DNA of 64,000 nt from Bin76 sp963665765 (GTDB lineage: Bacteria; Actinomycetota; Acidimicrobiia; Spongiisociales; ZC4RG35). Positions 41,542-49,229 of the stretch are shown here, piece after piece. The position numbers and the translations under genes are program-made. The stretch lies in NCBI GenBank assembly GCA_963665765.1, contig OY762464.1, forward strand, positions 2,880,023-2,944,022. Reading direction: 5' to 3'. Position 1 is the stretch's first letter; every line of letters begins with the position of its first letter. A model generated the notes under the pieces. The model was not told the origin of the DNA. It was given only the letters and a program-made list of their open reading frames with translations, and did no database searches.

Positions 41542-41974
41542 TCATTGACCGAACGGGTTCCAGTGAACTATCTCCCGTGTGCGCTTTCGGCCCCCAAACC
41601 GGGCAGGTTGGGCGGTGGGGGTCGAGTGTCCGAGCCAGATGGCGTAGCGGCATCGCCAGTCCGGCGGCAGCGCAAGGACCCGAGCCTCATTCTGGTCGCT
41701 GTGTAGGGGTGATGGGACAGGTGGTCATGCCCAAGGGCATCGGCCGCCAGCGTAATGTTCTCCGCCATGCGTCCAATGTCGAGTTCGTAGACTCCCGGTT
41801 CCACGGACGAGGACGAGCCTCTCCGGTGTAGCCTGAGGCGGTGGTGCCTTTACCGCAGTCGGCCACCCGCTCTATCTGGTCCCAGCCTCGGACCGCCACT
41901 ATCGCCCACTACTGGAGGCCCCTCTTCGCTGCTGGTCTGCGCCGGGCTGTCTGAAGCACTTGGTCGAGGTCACC
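41542..41974 (-). pseudogene. Nitroreductase-family gene, heavily decayed
   Basis: Pieces in three frames on the minus strand line up with one nitroreductase. The N-terminal part reads DLDQVLQTARRRPAAKRGLQ, then a TAG at 41909-41911, then WAIVAVRGWDQIERVA. The middle in another frame is VYELDIGRMAENITLAADALG. The C-terminal part in a third frame is NEARVLALPPDWRCRYAIWL, GHSTP and REIVHWNPFGQ, ending at TGA 41542-41544. These are the RRxxSAxNxQPW, helix and LP/LGY/GR/HWxxFG positions of the family. At least one stop and two frameshifts; nonfunctional. Confidence 0.7.
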
Positions 41975-42113
41975 CTGGGAGGGGACAGTCCCGGCAAGCA
42001 CAGGTGGGCCGCAGGCGGAGGATTGCTTCTGAAATGCTTCGCTCCCGGAGAACCAAACTACCGTCACGCCAGCATGACTTGCAGTTGGCCACCGATCAGC
42101 CTAGTTGGCGACT

Positions 42114-43208
42114 AGATAGATAGTTCCAAGGGGTGTTGTGGGTTAATCCGGCTCTTCGGATTTCTCGGGGGAGTTGGTCACTCCCCCCTAAAATCCGATG
42201 ACCCGTTAATCCACTGTTTTGGGGTTGAGGGTGTCCAGAATCCGGGGTTGAAACAATTTCCCGATCCCGGAGGACTGGTATGAACCCGGACTTGGACACC
42301 CTCGTGACTTCATTGTATGTGACGATTGATGACCTGTTGGTCGAGAATCGGTGGTGGACACCGAAAAGACCCACGGTAGGGATCGCTCCCAAACTGTCCG
42401 ACGCCGAGCTGATCACCCTGGCGGTGATACAAGCCCTGTTGAGATACACCTCAGAAGCCCGTTTCATCCGCCACGCACAGGCTCATCTGAAACCCTGGTT
42501 TCCGTATCTGCCCAACAGGTCGGGCTACAACAAGCGCCTACGGGCCAGCAGCACCATGATGTCCCATGTCATGGGACACCTGGCCCGGTCCACTCGGTCT
42601 TGGCATGATGACCTGTGGCTGGTGGACTCCACACCAGTCGAATGCGGCCGCAGTCGCCAAACCGTCCAACGGTCTGACCCGCCAGGATGGGCCGAATATG
42701 GGTATAGCGCCTCCCATTCACGATACTTTTGGGGACTGCGTCTCCACCTCATCACTACCCCATCGGGTCTACCCATCACCTGGGCAGTAGCAGGCGCCAC
42801 AGCCGACGAACGCTCCACCGCTTTGGAGATGATCCACCATGCACGAGTGGCCCGACAGGGACAGACCATCATCGCCGACAAAGGCTACCGCAGCCAAGCT
42901 TTCGAGAAAGCCCTCAACCGGACCGGCATGACCCTTATCCGACCGGCCACCAAAACAGAACAGCCCCGACCGGGAAACCGGTTCCTCAAACCGCTCCGCC
43001 AGATCATCGAGTCGGTCAACAACACCCTCAAAACCCATCTTCATCTCGAACAGCACAGGGGACGCACCAAACCAGGAGTCATGGCACGCATCATCCAACG
43101 GCTCCTAGCCCTCACCACCGTCATCTGGCACAACGAAACCACCAACCGACCAGGACCAGCCCGCTCCCTCATCGCCTACGACCACTAAACCCTTGGAACT
43201 ACACATCT
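42114..43208 (+). mobile_element. IS982-family insertion sequence, about 1.1 kb
   Basis: Ends are related by inversion: TAGTTCCAAGGG at 42121-42132 is repeated in complement at 43190-43201, and the similarity extends outward to AGAT at 42114 and 43208 with three mismatches. One intact transposase lies inside. No target duplication could be made out. Its right end lies at the 3' end of a minus-strand gene, which it probably truncated. Confidence 0.75.
42280..43188 (+). CDS. IS982-family transposase
   Basis: 302 residues, intact. IS982 landmarks: LSDAELITLAVIQALL, FPYLPNRSGYNKRLRAS, LWLVDSTPVECGRSRQT (first catalytic Asp), the YWGLRLHL-type segment RYFWGLRLHLITTPSGLP, ADKGYRSQAFEKAL (second Asp) and the C-terminal RQIIESVNNTLKTHLHLEQH (Glu). 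GGAGG lies upstream of the ATG. Cut-and-paste transposition of the surrounding element. Confidence 0.88.
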   Translation: MNPDLDTLVTSLYVTIDDLLVENRWWTPKRPTVGIAPKLSDAELITLAVIQALLRYTSEARFIRHAQAHLKPWFPYLPNRSGYNKRLRASSTMMSHVMGHLARSTRSWHDDLWLVDSTPVECGRSRQTVQRSDPPGWAEYGYSASHSRYFWGLRLHLITTPSGLPITWAVAGATADERSTALEMIHHARVARQGQTIIADKGYRSQAFEKALNRTGMTLIRPATKTEQPRPGNRFLKPLRQIIESVNNTLKTHLHLEQHRGRTKPGVMARIIQRLLALTTVIWHNETTNRPGPARSLIAYDH

Positions 43209-43487
43209 AAGGGACACCAAGAAACCTTCGACTGTTGCTCTGTGGTCCGGGTTCATGAGCATCAGAAGGGACTGCCGATCCTCGACAGGACGATGGGAAA
43301 TCACTCCAGCCGCCTGATCTGGGTGCAGCCTGTTCAAGAATTCCTTCCAATCCTCGTCCGTGTAGAGGTCGAAAAAAGAATTTGCTATCTCCTGGCCTAG
43401 TTCCTGCGCATCAGGCGGTGCCGGACCCAAGTTTTCGGGGGTGGCCATCTCGGAAAGGCACCTGATCTCATCCTCGGAATACCGCAC
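43185..43487 (-). CDS. Hypothetical protein, 3' end probably replaced by IS982
   Basis: 100 residues from a GTG at 43487 (an ATG at 43448 is possible). Acidic helical protein: DAQELGQEIANSFFDLYTDED and WKEFLNRLHPDQAAGVISH. The last seven or so codons lie inside the IS982 end (43208 inward), so the native C-terminus is probably lost. No family recognised. Divergent from the EEP-fold gene. Confidence 0.5.
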   Translation of the reverse strand: MRYSEDEIRCLSEMATPENLGPAPPDAQELGQEIANSFFDLYTDEDWKEFLNRLHPDQAAGVISHRPVEDRQSLLMLMNPDHRATVEGFLVSLRCVVPRV

Positions 43488-43583
43488 GGCCCCTAACCGT
43501 AGTGGTCGGCGGGTGGGATGTTCCCGATACCATCGGATCTATTCCCACCCGCGCCTGCTGCCAGTGAGGAGGAAGCGAAGAGG

Positions 43584-44399
43584 ATGGTGAAAATCGTCTG
43601 CTGGAACATTGCCCATAGACATGCCGCTTGGCGGTTCCTGCTCGGCTGCGAGGCGGACGTGGCACTCTTGCAGGAAACGGTTCTGCCGCCTGAAGATGTG
43701 GCTGGGCAGGTCGAGGTGGATCCGGCGCCGTTCCATGACTCCGATGGACACAGGATCTCGCGGGCGGCCATCGTGAAACTTTCCGATCAGATGCAGGTGG
43801 AATGGCTGGAACCCGTGCCGCTTTCCGAGGCTCGGAGAGGTGACTTCGTTGTCAGTCAACCAGGCTCGATTACGGCCGCCATCATTTCCGGACCGCACGT
43901 GACACCGTTTGTCGCCGCCTCGATCTGTGCGACATATGAAAAGCCGCATCGATCCACGGGCAAGATGTCTTGGAACATAGTGGACGCTTCTGTGCATCGG
44001 ATTATCTCTGACCTGTCGCTACTGATTGGGAAGCAGAAGGGACACCGTATCGTGGTGGCAGGCGATCTCACCATCTGGCACGGCTACGGCGAAAACGACT
44101 ACTGGAAACGGCGCTACGACACTGTCTTCGATCGCATGGATGCCATTGGGCTTCCTCTCGTCGGGCCACAGCATCCTCACGGACGGCAGGCCGATCCCTG
44201 GCCGACCTGGTTGCCTGAGAACAGCCTGAACGTTCCCACCTACTACAACATAGGGAAATCCCCGGCTACGGCGACAGGTCAGCTTGATTACGTGTTCGCC
44301 TCACGGAGCATGACGGATTCCATGGAAGTACGAGCCCTGAACGGGGTTGAAGAGTGGGGGCCAAGCGACCATTGCAGAATGGAGATCGTGGTCACCTGA
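43584..44399 (+). CDS. Endonuclease/exonuclease/phosphatase-fold protein
   Basis: 271 residues from ATG 43584 (GAGGAGG upstream); an ATG at 43518 would add a Pro-rich leader. EEP motifs in order: KIVCWNIAHRHAAW (Asn), VALLQET (metal Glu), VVAGDLTIWHG (Asp, with Thr where Asn is usual), TGQLDYVFAS (Asp) and WGPSDHCRMEIVV (SDH with catalytic His). The fold covers DNases, RNases and phosphodiesterases; substrate unknown. The D-L-T instead of D-x-N is an atypical active-site change. In an island this could be a defence or repair enzyme, but no partner is adjacent. Confidence 0.78.
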   Translation: MVKIVCWNIAHRHAAWRFLLGCEADVALLQETVLPPEDVAGQVEVDPAPFHDSDGHRISRAAIVKLSDQMQVEWLEPVPLSEARRGDFVVSQPGSITAAIISGPHVTPFVAASICATYEKPHRSTGKMSWNIVDASVHRIISDLSLLIGKQKGHRIVVAGDLTIWHGYGENDYWKRRYDTVFDRMDAIGLPLVGPQHPHGRQADPWPTWLPENSLNVPTYYNIGKSPATATGQLDYVFASRSMTDSMEVRALNGVEEWGPSDHCRMEIVVT

Positions 44400-44610
44400 G
44401 GGGCATAGGCAGGTCTCGGTTAACCGCCTCAAAAGCACCTGCGGTTTGGTCGGCACCCATTGGTAACAGCCGCTGAAGCACCGCAATTCTGCGGCCTTAG
44501 CCCAGGTTGGTGTTATCCTTCCTTGGCTATGGTGGAAGGAGGGAGGGGCGCACCGCCGCCCGGGTTGTGATCAGGAGAGTCAGAATGTTCCTTTCCTCCG
44601 GATTGTTGTG

Positions 44611-45114
44611 ATGGACGCAGGAACACTGGTCCTTATCGTTACGGGCTTGGGAGTATTGATCAGTCTCGGGGTGGTCATTTTCAAGGGGGGTAGGTGGACA
44701 GAAAACGTAGACCAAAGACTGGATGACCATACTTCCGCTTTGCAAACGCACGCCTCTTTGCTGCAGGGCATACGCATTGACCTGCAGAGGCTGTTTCGTC
44801 GGTTGCCTTCGGCTACGATCACCAAGGGCAGCCCACTGCAACTGACAGAACTTGGTGAGCGAATAGCCGAATCGCTTGGAGCAAGGAAATGGGCGAGAGA
44901 AGCAACCGTACTTCTCCAGGAGGAGGTCGTAGGGATGCGTGCTGACCAGATACAGGAGTTTTGTTTCACCTTTGTCTACGGGAAGCACCAACCGGACAGC
45001 ACGCTCGAAGAAGCGATTAGCGTGGCAGCCTATCAGAACGGGATTGACACCAGCCAGGTGCTTGACGTTTTGGCCGTCGTGCTCCGAGATGAACTAACAG
45101 GTCGGTTGGTATAG
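44611..45114 (+). CDS. Membrane-anchored protein, unknown
   Basis: About 167 residues: N-terminal membrane helix (GTLVLIVTGLGVLISLGVVIF), a coiled-coil-like linker (ENVDQRLDDHTSALQTHASLLQGIRIDLQRLF), then a soluble domain with LTELGERIAESLGARKWAREATVLLQEEV and LEEAISVAAYQNGIDTSQVLDVLAVVLRDEL. The ATG at 44611 follows a GTG at 44608. No family recognised. The layout resembles small effector or accessory proteins of mobile regions, without proof. Confidence 0.6.
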   Translation: MDAGTLVLIVTGLGVLISLGVVIFKGGRWTENVDQRLDDHTSALQTHASLLQGIRIDLQRLFRRLPSATITKGSPLQLTELGERIAESLGARKWAREATVLLQEEVVGMRADQIQEFCFTFVYGKHQPDSTLEEAISVAAYQNGIDTSQVLDVLAVVLRDELTGRLV

Positions 45115-45437
45115 GTACGGTGGCCTTTGGCCCCCGATTGCTCACTTGACAAGCCGGACTGTCAAATCTGCTGGGACGGATGTGGGTTGGTGCGGTAGGA
45201 GATTGTTGGGAGGTATCGAGGGTCCGGAGGTGTCACGGTATCGAATCGGTGGGGAGGCGCTCGTCAGACGGTCCAGTGATAGGGCAGAGTGTCCAACGCA
45301 ACGAGCGCCGGTTCACAATGTCCACCCTCCGAGTTACCCAATCCTGGCTAGGTTCTGTCGGCATGTCGTGGTTGGCCAGGCGGGTAGGCACAAAGGTTTC
45401 CTGGTAGGCGCGAACACCCCGGTAGCCTGCCTTGCTT
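45115..45437. other. Intergenic stretch at the island's right side
   Basis: About 320 nt without a convincing gene. It contains a dyad at 45146-45165 (listed separately) and probably the promoter of the ABC exporter. The presumed right junction of the island lies here or just before; no copy of the tRNA-Ala 3' end is visible. Confidence 0.4.
45146..45165. promoter_or_regulatory. Dyad TTGACA-N8-TGTCAA, possible operator
   Basis: TTGACA (45146-45151) and TGTCAA (45160-45165) form a perfect 6-bp inverted repeat with an 8-nt spacer, centred about 280 nt before the ABC exporter. The left arm also equals a consensus -35 box. Confidence 0.35.
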
Positions 45438-47327
45438 ATGTGGCACGGCTGGTACAGCTATATGCGCAGCGTGGGAGAGTCGCCCCCCTCGATCGACCGG
45501 GCGCTGCTGCGGCGGGTGGCGAGGTATGGGCGGCCTTATCTGGCGAAGCTGGTGGGAGTTCTGATCACCGTGTTGGCCATCTCCGGACTGTCGGTGATAC
45601 CGCCTGTTCTGATCCGCCTGCTGATCGACCAGGCCATTCCCGCCAAAGACCTGACGGCGCTCACCTGGCTGGGGATCGGGATGGTGGCCGTTCCGCTGGT
45701 GATCGCCGGAGTGGGCATCGCCCAGAGATGGTGGTCTTCCCAGGCGGGAGAGGGGATCATCTTCGACCTCCGTCGACAGCTCTACGCCCATCTGCAACGC
45801 ATGTCCCTCGGGTTTTTCACCAATACCCGCACCGGGGAGCTGATTTCCCGAATACAGACCGATGTGGTCGGCGCTCAGCAGGCCATCACCGGCAGCTTTG
45901 TGACCATCCTCTCCAATCTGGTGACGGTGGCGGCCATCCTGGCGGTGCTGATCTCCGCTGATTGGCGTCTGACCTTGCTGGCGGTGGCCGCCCTGCCGCT
46001 ATTCATTGCCCCGGCTCGGCGAGTGGCCCGGATCCTGCGAGCCGTCACCGAGAGACAGATGAAGCACAATGCCAACATGTCGTCCATCCTCCAGGAGACC
46101 TTCAACGTATCGGGCGCCCTGTTGGTGAAACTGTTCAATCAGGGACGAAGGGAACTTGGGCGATTCACCGAAGAAGCGGCCGGTGTCAGGGATCTGGGAG
46201 TGCGCAGCGCTCTGATCGGGCGAGGATTCCAAGCCGCCATGGGAGCGGTCAGCGCGTTGGGAACGGCCTCGGTGTTCTGGCTGGGAGGGTGGATGGTGAT
46301 CAACGACCACATATCCCTGGGCACGGTAGTGATGTTTTCCACCCTGCTTGCCCAGCTCTACGCTCCGCTCACCGCTCTGTCCAACACCAGGGTGGAGTTC
46401 GCCACTTCCCTGGTTTCTTTCGAGCGGGTCTTCCAAGTCTTGGACATCCCCCTCGACCTGCCCGAATCGCCCGATGCCCGACATTTGGAAGAGGTGGCCG
46501 GAGAGGTCGAATTCGATCAGGTGTGGTTCCGCTATCCATCCGAACGCCCGGCAGGATTGGGAACCGCCCAACGCTTCACCCCCTGGGATCCGGCCTCGTT
46601 CGAGGAAGACGACCAAGCCGGAGGGGCCGCTTCAACCCGGAAATGGGCGGTGGCGGATGTTTCATTCCGAGTCCCGGCCGGTGCTTTGGTGGCGGTGGTC
46701 GGCCCCTCCGGAGCGGGCAAGACCACTATGTCCTATCTGGTTCCTCGCCTCTACGACGTCAACCGGGGAGCGGTACGGATCGACGGGGCCGACGTCCGTC
46801 GGCTGACCTTCTCGACCCTGGCGGGGGCGGTGGGAGAGGTGACCCAGGAGACCTATCTGCTGCACGACACCATTGCCGCCAACCTCCGCTATGCCGCGCC
46901 CCAGGCCACCGACCAAGACCTGTGGAGAGCTTGCGAAGCCGCCAATCTCACGGAGATGCTGCAAGCTCTGCCCCAGAGACTGGACACGGTGGTAGGGGAG
47001 CGAGGATACCGGCTGTCGGGTGGAGAAAAGCAGCGGGTGGCCATCGCTCGGGTGATTCTCAAGGACCCGGCCATACTCGTTCTCGACGAGGCAACTTCTC
47101 ATCTGGACTCGCGCTCCGAAGCTCTGATCCAAGAGGCATTGGAACGGCTGATGAAGAGGAGAACCTCACTGGTAATCGCCCACCGGCTGTCCACCGTGCA
47201 GGCCGCCGACCACATTCTGGTGATGGACCGGGGGAGACTGGTGGAACAGGGCACCCACGCTCAGTTGGTTGCCCTGGAAGGCCTGTACGCCACCTTGTAT
47301 CGCACGCAGTTCCAGCCGGTGTCCTGA
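45438..47327 (+). CDS. ABC exporter, fused membrane and ATPase domains
   Basis: A 629-residue half-transporter that works as a homodimer. Six-helix membrane domain (residues about 35-320) followed by an ATPase domain: Walker A VVGPSGAGKTTMS, Q-loop GEVTQETYLLHDTIAANL, signature RLSGGEKQRVAIAR, Walker B AILVLDEATSHLD and the switch His in VIAHRLSTVQAAD. An insert of about 30 residues between the domains (ERPAGLGTAQRFTPWDPASF) is unusual. ATG at 45438 is preferred over a TTG at 45432. Likely exports a lipid, peptide or drug. Divergence from tRNA genes marks return to core chromosome. Confidence 0.92.
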   Translation: MWHGWYSYMRSVGESPPSIDRALLRRVARYGRPYLAKLVGVLITVLAISGLSVIPPVLIRLLIDQAIPAKDLTALTWLGIGMVAVPLVIAGVGIAQRWWSSQAGEGIIFDLRRQLYAHLQRMSLGFFTNTRTGELISRIQTDVVGAQQAITGSFVTILSNLVTVAAILAVLISADWRLTLLAVAALPLFIAPARRVARILRAVTERQMKHNANMSSILQETFNVSGALLVKLFNQGRRELGRFTEEAAGVRDLGVRSALIGRGFQAAMGAVSALGTASVFWLGGWMVINDHISLGTVVMFSTLLAQLYAPLTALSNTRVEFATSLVSFERVFQVLDIPLDLPESPDARHLEEVAGEVEFDQVWFRYPSERPAGLGTAQRFTPWDPASFEEDDQAGGAASTRKWAVADVSFRVPAGALVAVVGPSGAGKTTMSYLVPRLYDVNRGAVRIDGADVRRLTFSTLAGAVGEVTQETYLLHDTIAANLRYAAPQATDQDLWRACEAANLTEMLQALPQRLDTVVGERGYRLSGGEKQRVAIARVILKDPAILVLDEATSHLDSRSEALIQEALERLMKRRTSLVIAHRLSTVQAADHILVMDRGRLVEQGTHAQLVALEGLYATLYRTQFQPVS

Positions 47328-47377
47328 CGGGTTTCTGATGTCGGTTCCACTTCCCTGGTGGCCGGTGGCCGGGAGGG

Positions 47378-47463
47378 CGGAGGGAGTGGGATTCGAACCC
47401 ACGAGGCACAGGATGCCCAACAGTTTTCAAGACTGTCACCTTAGGCCGCTCGGTCATCCCTCC
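47378..47463 (-). tRNA. tRNA-Ser (anticodon UGA)
   Basis: Class II tRNA on the minus strand: acceptor GGAGGGA/TCCCTCC, anticodon stem ACAGT/ACTGT with loop CTTGAAA (anticodon TGA), long variable arm (GGGCATCCTGTGCCT), T loop GGTTCGAATCC, discriminator G. No encoded CCA. Reads UCA and probably UCG/UCU. Confidence 0.95.
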
Positions 47464-47492
47464 GTCGGGGGGTGGACGGTGTCGTCGACCGG

Positions 47493-47582
47493 CGGAGGGA
47501 GTGGGATTCGAACCCACGAGAGGGGGTAACCCTCTACGGCATTTCGAGTGCCGCGCACTAGACCGGACTATGCGATCCCTCC
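47493..47582 (-). tRNA. tRNA-Ser (anticodon CGA)
   Basis: Class II tRNA on the minus strand, same acceptor as its neighbour. Anticodon stem CGGCA/TGCCG with loop CTCGAAA (anticodon CGA), long variable arm (AGAGGGTTACCCCCTCT), T loop GGTTCGAATCC. No encoded CCA. Reads UCG. About 29 nt from the other tRNA-Ser, so one transcript is likely. Confidence 0.95.
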
Positions 47583-47710
47583 GAGGGGTCTGATCGCTGA
47601 TCGGGTCATAAGACTAGCGATCGCCTCTCATAGCAGGCCCACCATTGTGGGAGAGGCCCGACTGCGAGGAACCCGGCGATGGGAACCGCGGTGGGGTAGC
47701 CTCCCAGAAG

Positions 47711-49069
47711 ATGCTAAGAGACTCTCCAGTCGGGCTGCTGGTGGCATTGGGCCTGGTTTTGCTGTTCTCTTCCTGCGGAGATCGCCAGTCGAATCCGCCT
47801 ACCTCCACGGCGCCGGTCGAGTCCGTTCCCCAGGTGAGCACCACTGTTTCGCCGCCGGAGACCATCACCACCCTCACCGCGGTCCCTCCCCCGCCCCTGG
47901 TAGAGGATCTGCTGTTCGTTCCGGAGTCCTTTCGGGACCGACTGGTGGAGTTGGTGGAGGAGACCCAGCGGCTCCGTGGGCTGTTTTTCGACGACCCCCT
48001 CTCCATCGAGACCGTTACCACCCAGGAGATGGCCCGGCGGTTGCGCGCTCGGGTGGAGGATGACCCCGATCTCTCCCAATGGGAGGAAACCCTCTACAAG
48101 CTCTTGGGTTTGGTGGAGTCCGAAAGTGACTGGGCGCAGATTTCGGCGGAGTTCCACGCTCGTCCCACACCGGCGTTCTATGACGTGTCCAGCCAGAAGT
48201 TGTGGCTGATCTCCACTCTGGAGTCACCCACTCCCCTGGAAGAGATGACGCTGGTGGGAGAAGTTGCCAAGGCGCTGGTCGACCGGCACCTTGGCATTTG
48301 GGAGCGCCGATACCGACTGTCCCGCTCGGGAGACAGCGATCTATTGACCGTCCTGGGAGCTATGGCCGAAGCCGACTCCACTTTGGTGGAGTTGCTCTTT
48401 TCAGAAGGTATGACCGGGGAGAGCAAACAGGAGGTCGTCGAACGGATCCGAGCGCTCTCCGCGGCGGGACCTGCGTTGCCGACCTTCATGCAAAGCAGTC
48501 TGCGCTTCTCCTCGGGTCCGGCTCTCGATTATCTGCAGAGACTGTATCAGCTGGGAGGATGGGATCTCATCAACGATGGTCACCGGAGCCCGCCTGATTC
48601 CACCGAGCAGATCCTGGTTTTGGGAGTGGAGCGCCCCGAACCTGTCCTGCTTCCCCGACCGGGAGTTGCGCCCCCCGAGGGGTACCGGGAGATAGCTGAT
48701 TCGGTTTGGGGACAGTGGGGTTGGAATACCCTGCTGGCCTCGGTTCTCCCTTCCGATCAGGCCTCATCCGCCTCCTTCGGATGGGCCGGCGACCGCTACC
48801 TGCTTTTCGGCAACGGTGCGGATGTGGCTCTGGTGGTGGACTATCGAGGAGATACCATCGAAGATACTCGAGAGTTGCGGGGGGCGTTGGAGGCGTACAT
48901 TCCGGCCGGAATGGATGTTGGGACCGCTCGCCCCCGGGAAGCGGGATTGGAATACTACGCCGGAGACTATGCCTGGTTGAGCGAGGGTGAGAAGGGAGAA
49001 GTGCTGACTTTCATCGCGGCCACCGATGTGGAAGTGGGTCGGCAACTGCGAGCCTATCGCTTTGGCTGA
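47711..49069 (+). CDS. Lipoprotein, degenerate paralogue of the zinc-protease-like neighbour
   Basis: 452 residues. Signal peptide with lipobox LLFSSC (Cys22), a Thr/Pro-rich linker, then a domain clearly related to the next gene: LYKLLGLVESESDW, FYDVSSQKLWL, GWDLINDGHRSPPDSTEQI, GMDVGTARPREAGLEYYAGDY. Where the neighbour has the HExxH helix, this one reads VGEVAKALVDRHLG (Gly183, Glu184, Lys187): both histidines are lost though the Glu and the third-ligand Glu220 (AEADSTL) remain. So it is probably a non-catalytic pseudoprotease, held outside the membrane. It lies next to its paralogue in the same direction. Confidence 0.8.
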   Translation: MLRDSPVGLLVALGLVLLFSSCGDRQSNPPTSTAPVESVPQVSTTVSPPETITTLTAVPPPPLVEDLLFVPESFRDRLVELVEETQRLRGLFFDDPLSIETVTTQEMARRLRARVEDDPDLSQWEETLYKLLGLVESESDWAQISAEFHARPTPAFYDVSSQKLWLISTLESPTPLEEMTLVGEVAKALVDRHLGIWERRYRLSRSGDSDLLTVLGAMAEADSTLVELLFSEGMTGESKQEVVERIRALSAAGPALPTFMQSSLRFSSGPALDYLQRLYQLGGWDLINDGHRSPPDSTEQILVLGVERPEPVLLPRPGVAPPEGYREIADSVWGQWGWNTLLASVLPSDQASSASFGWAGDRYLLFGNGADVALVVDYRGDTIEDTRELRGALEAYIPAGMDVGTARPREAGLEYYAGDYAWLSEGEKGEVLTFIAATDVEVGRQLRAYRFG

Positions 49070-49229
49070 AGCGCTCGGCATCCCGTGATGTTCCAACCCG
49101 GTTTAGGGTCTGGGGTCGGGATAGGATGGGGAAGGTGAGTCGGTTGGAGGCGGAGATACCCACGGGTGGCGGCGCACTATGTACCGGGTGGTGGCCGATA
49201 TAGCGGTCCGGCCGGCCACTCCCAGGCTG

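Larger units (their letters stand above)
35377..45114. mobile_element. Decaying genomic island at tRNA-Ala (approximate limits)
   Basis: The region between tRNA-Ala and the ABC exporter differs from its surroundings: visibly lower GC and weaker third-position bias, gene density drops, and it holds a broken integrase, two IS elements, an ISL3 remnant, two split or truncated genes, a nitroreductase pseudogene and a DUF262 gene. The left limit is the tRNA 3' end. The right limit is inferred from composition; I found no convincing second copy of the tRNA 3' end, so the attR may be lost. Confidence 0.6.

Noticed and set aside
35377..45437. Search for a second copy of the tRNA-Ala 3' end (attR).
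   Set aside because: No repeat of the T arm or acceptor end longer than about 9 nt was seen between the tRNA and the ABC exporter, so no att site is claimed.
45146..45961. Plus-strand frame of 271 codons overlapping the start of the ABC exporter.
   Set aside because: It is a shadow of the exporter frame in another phase, with unusual Gly/Arg composition and no domain.
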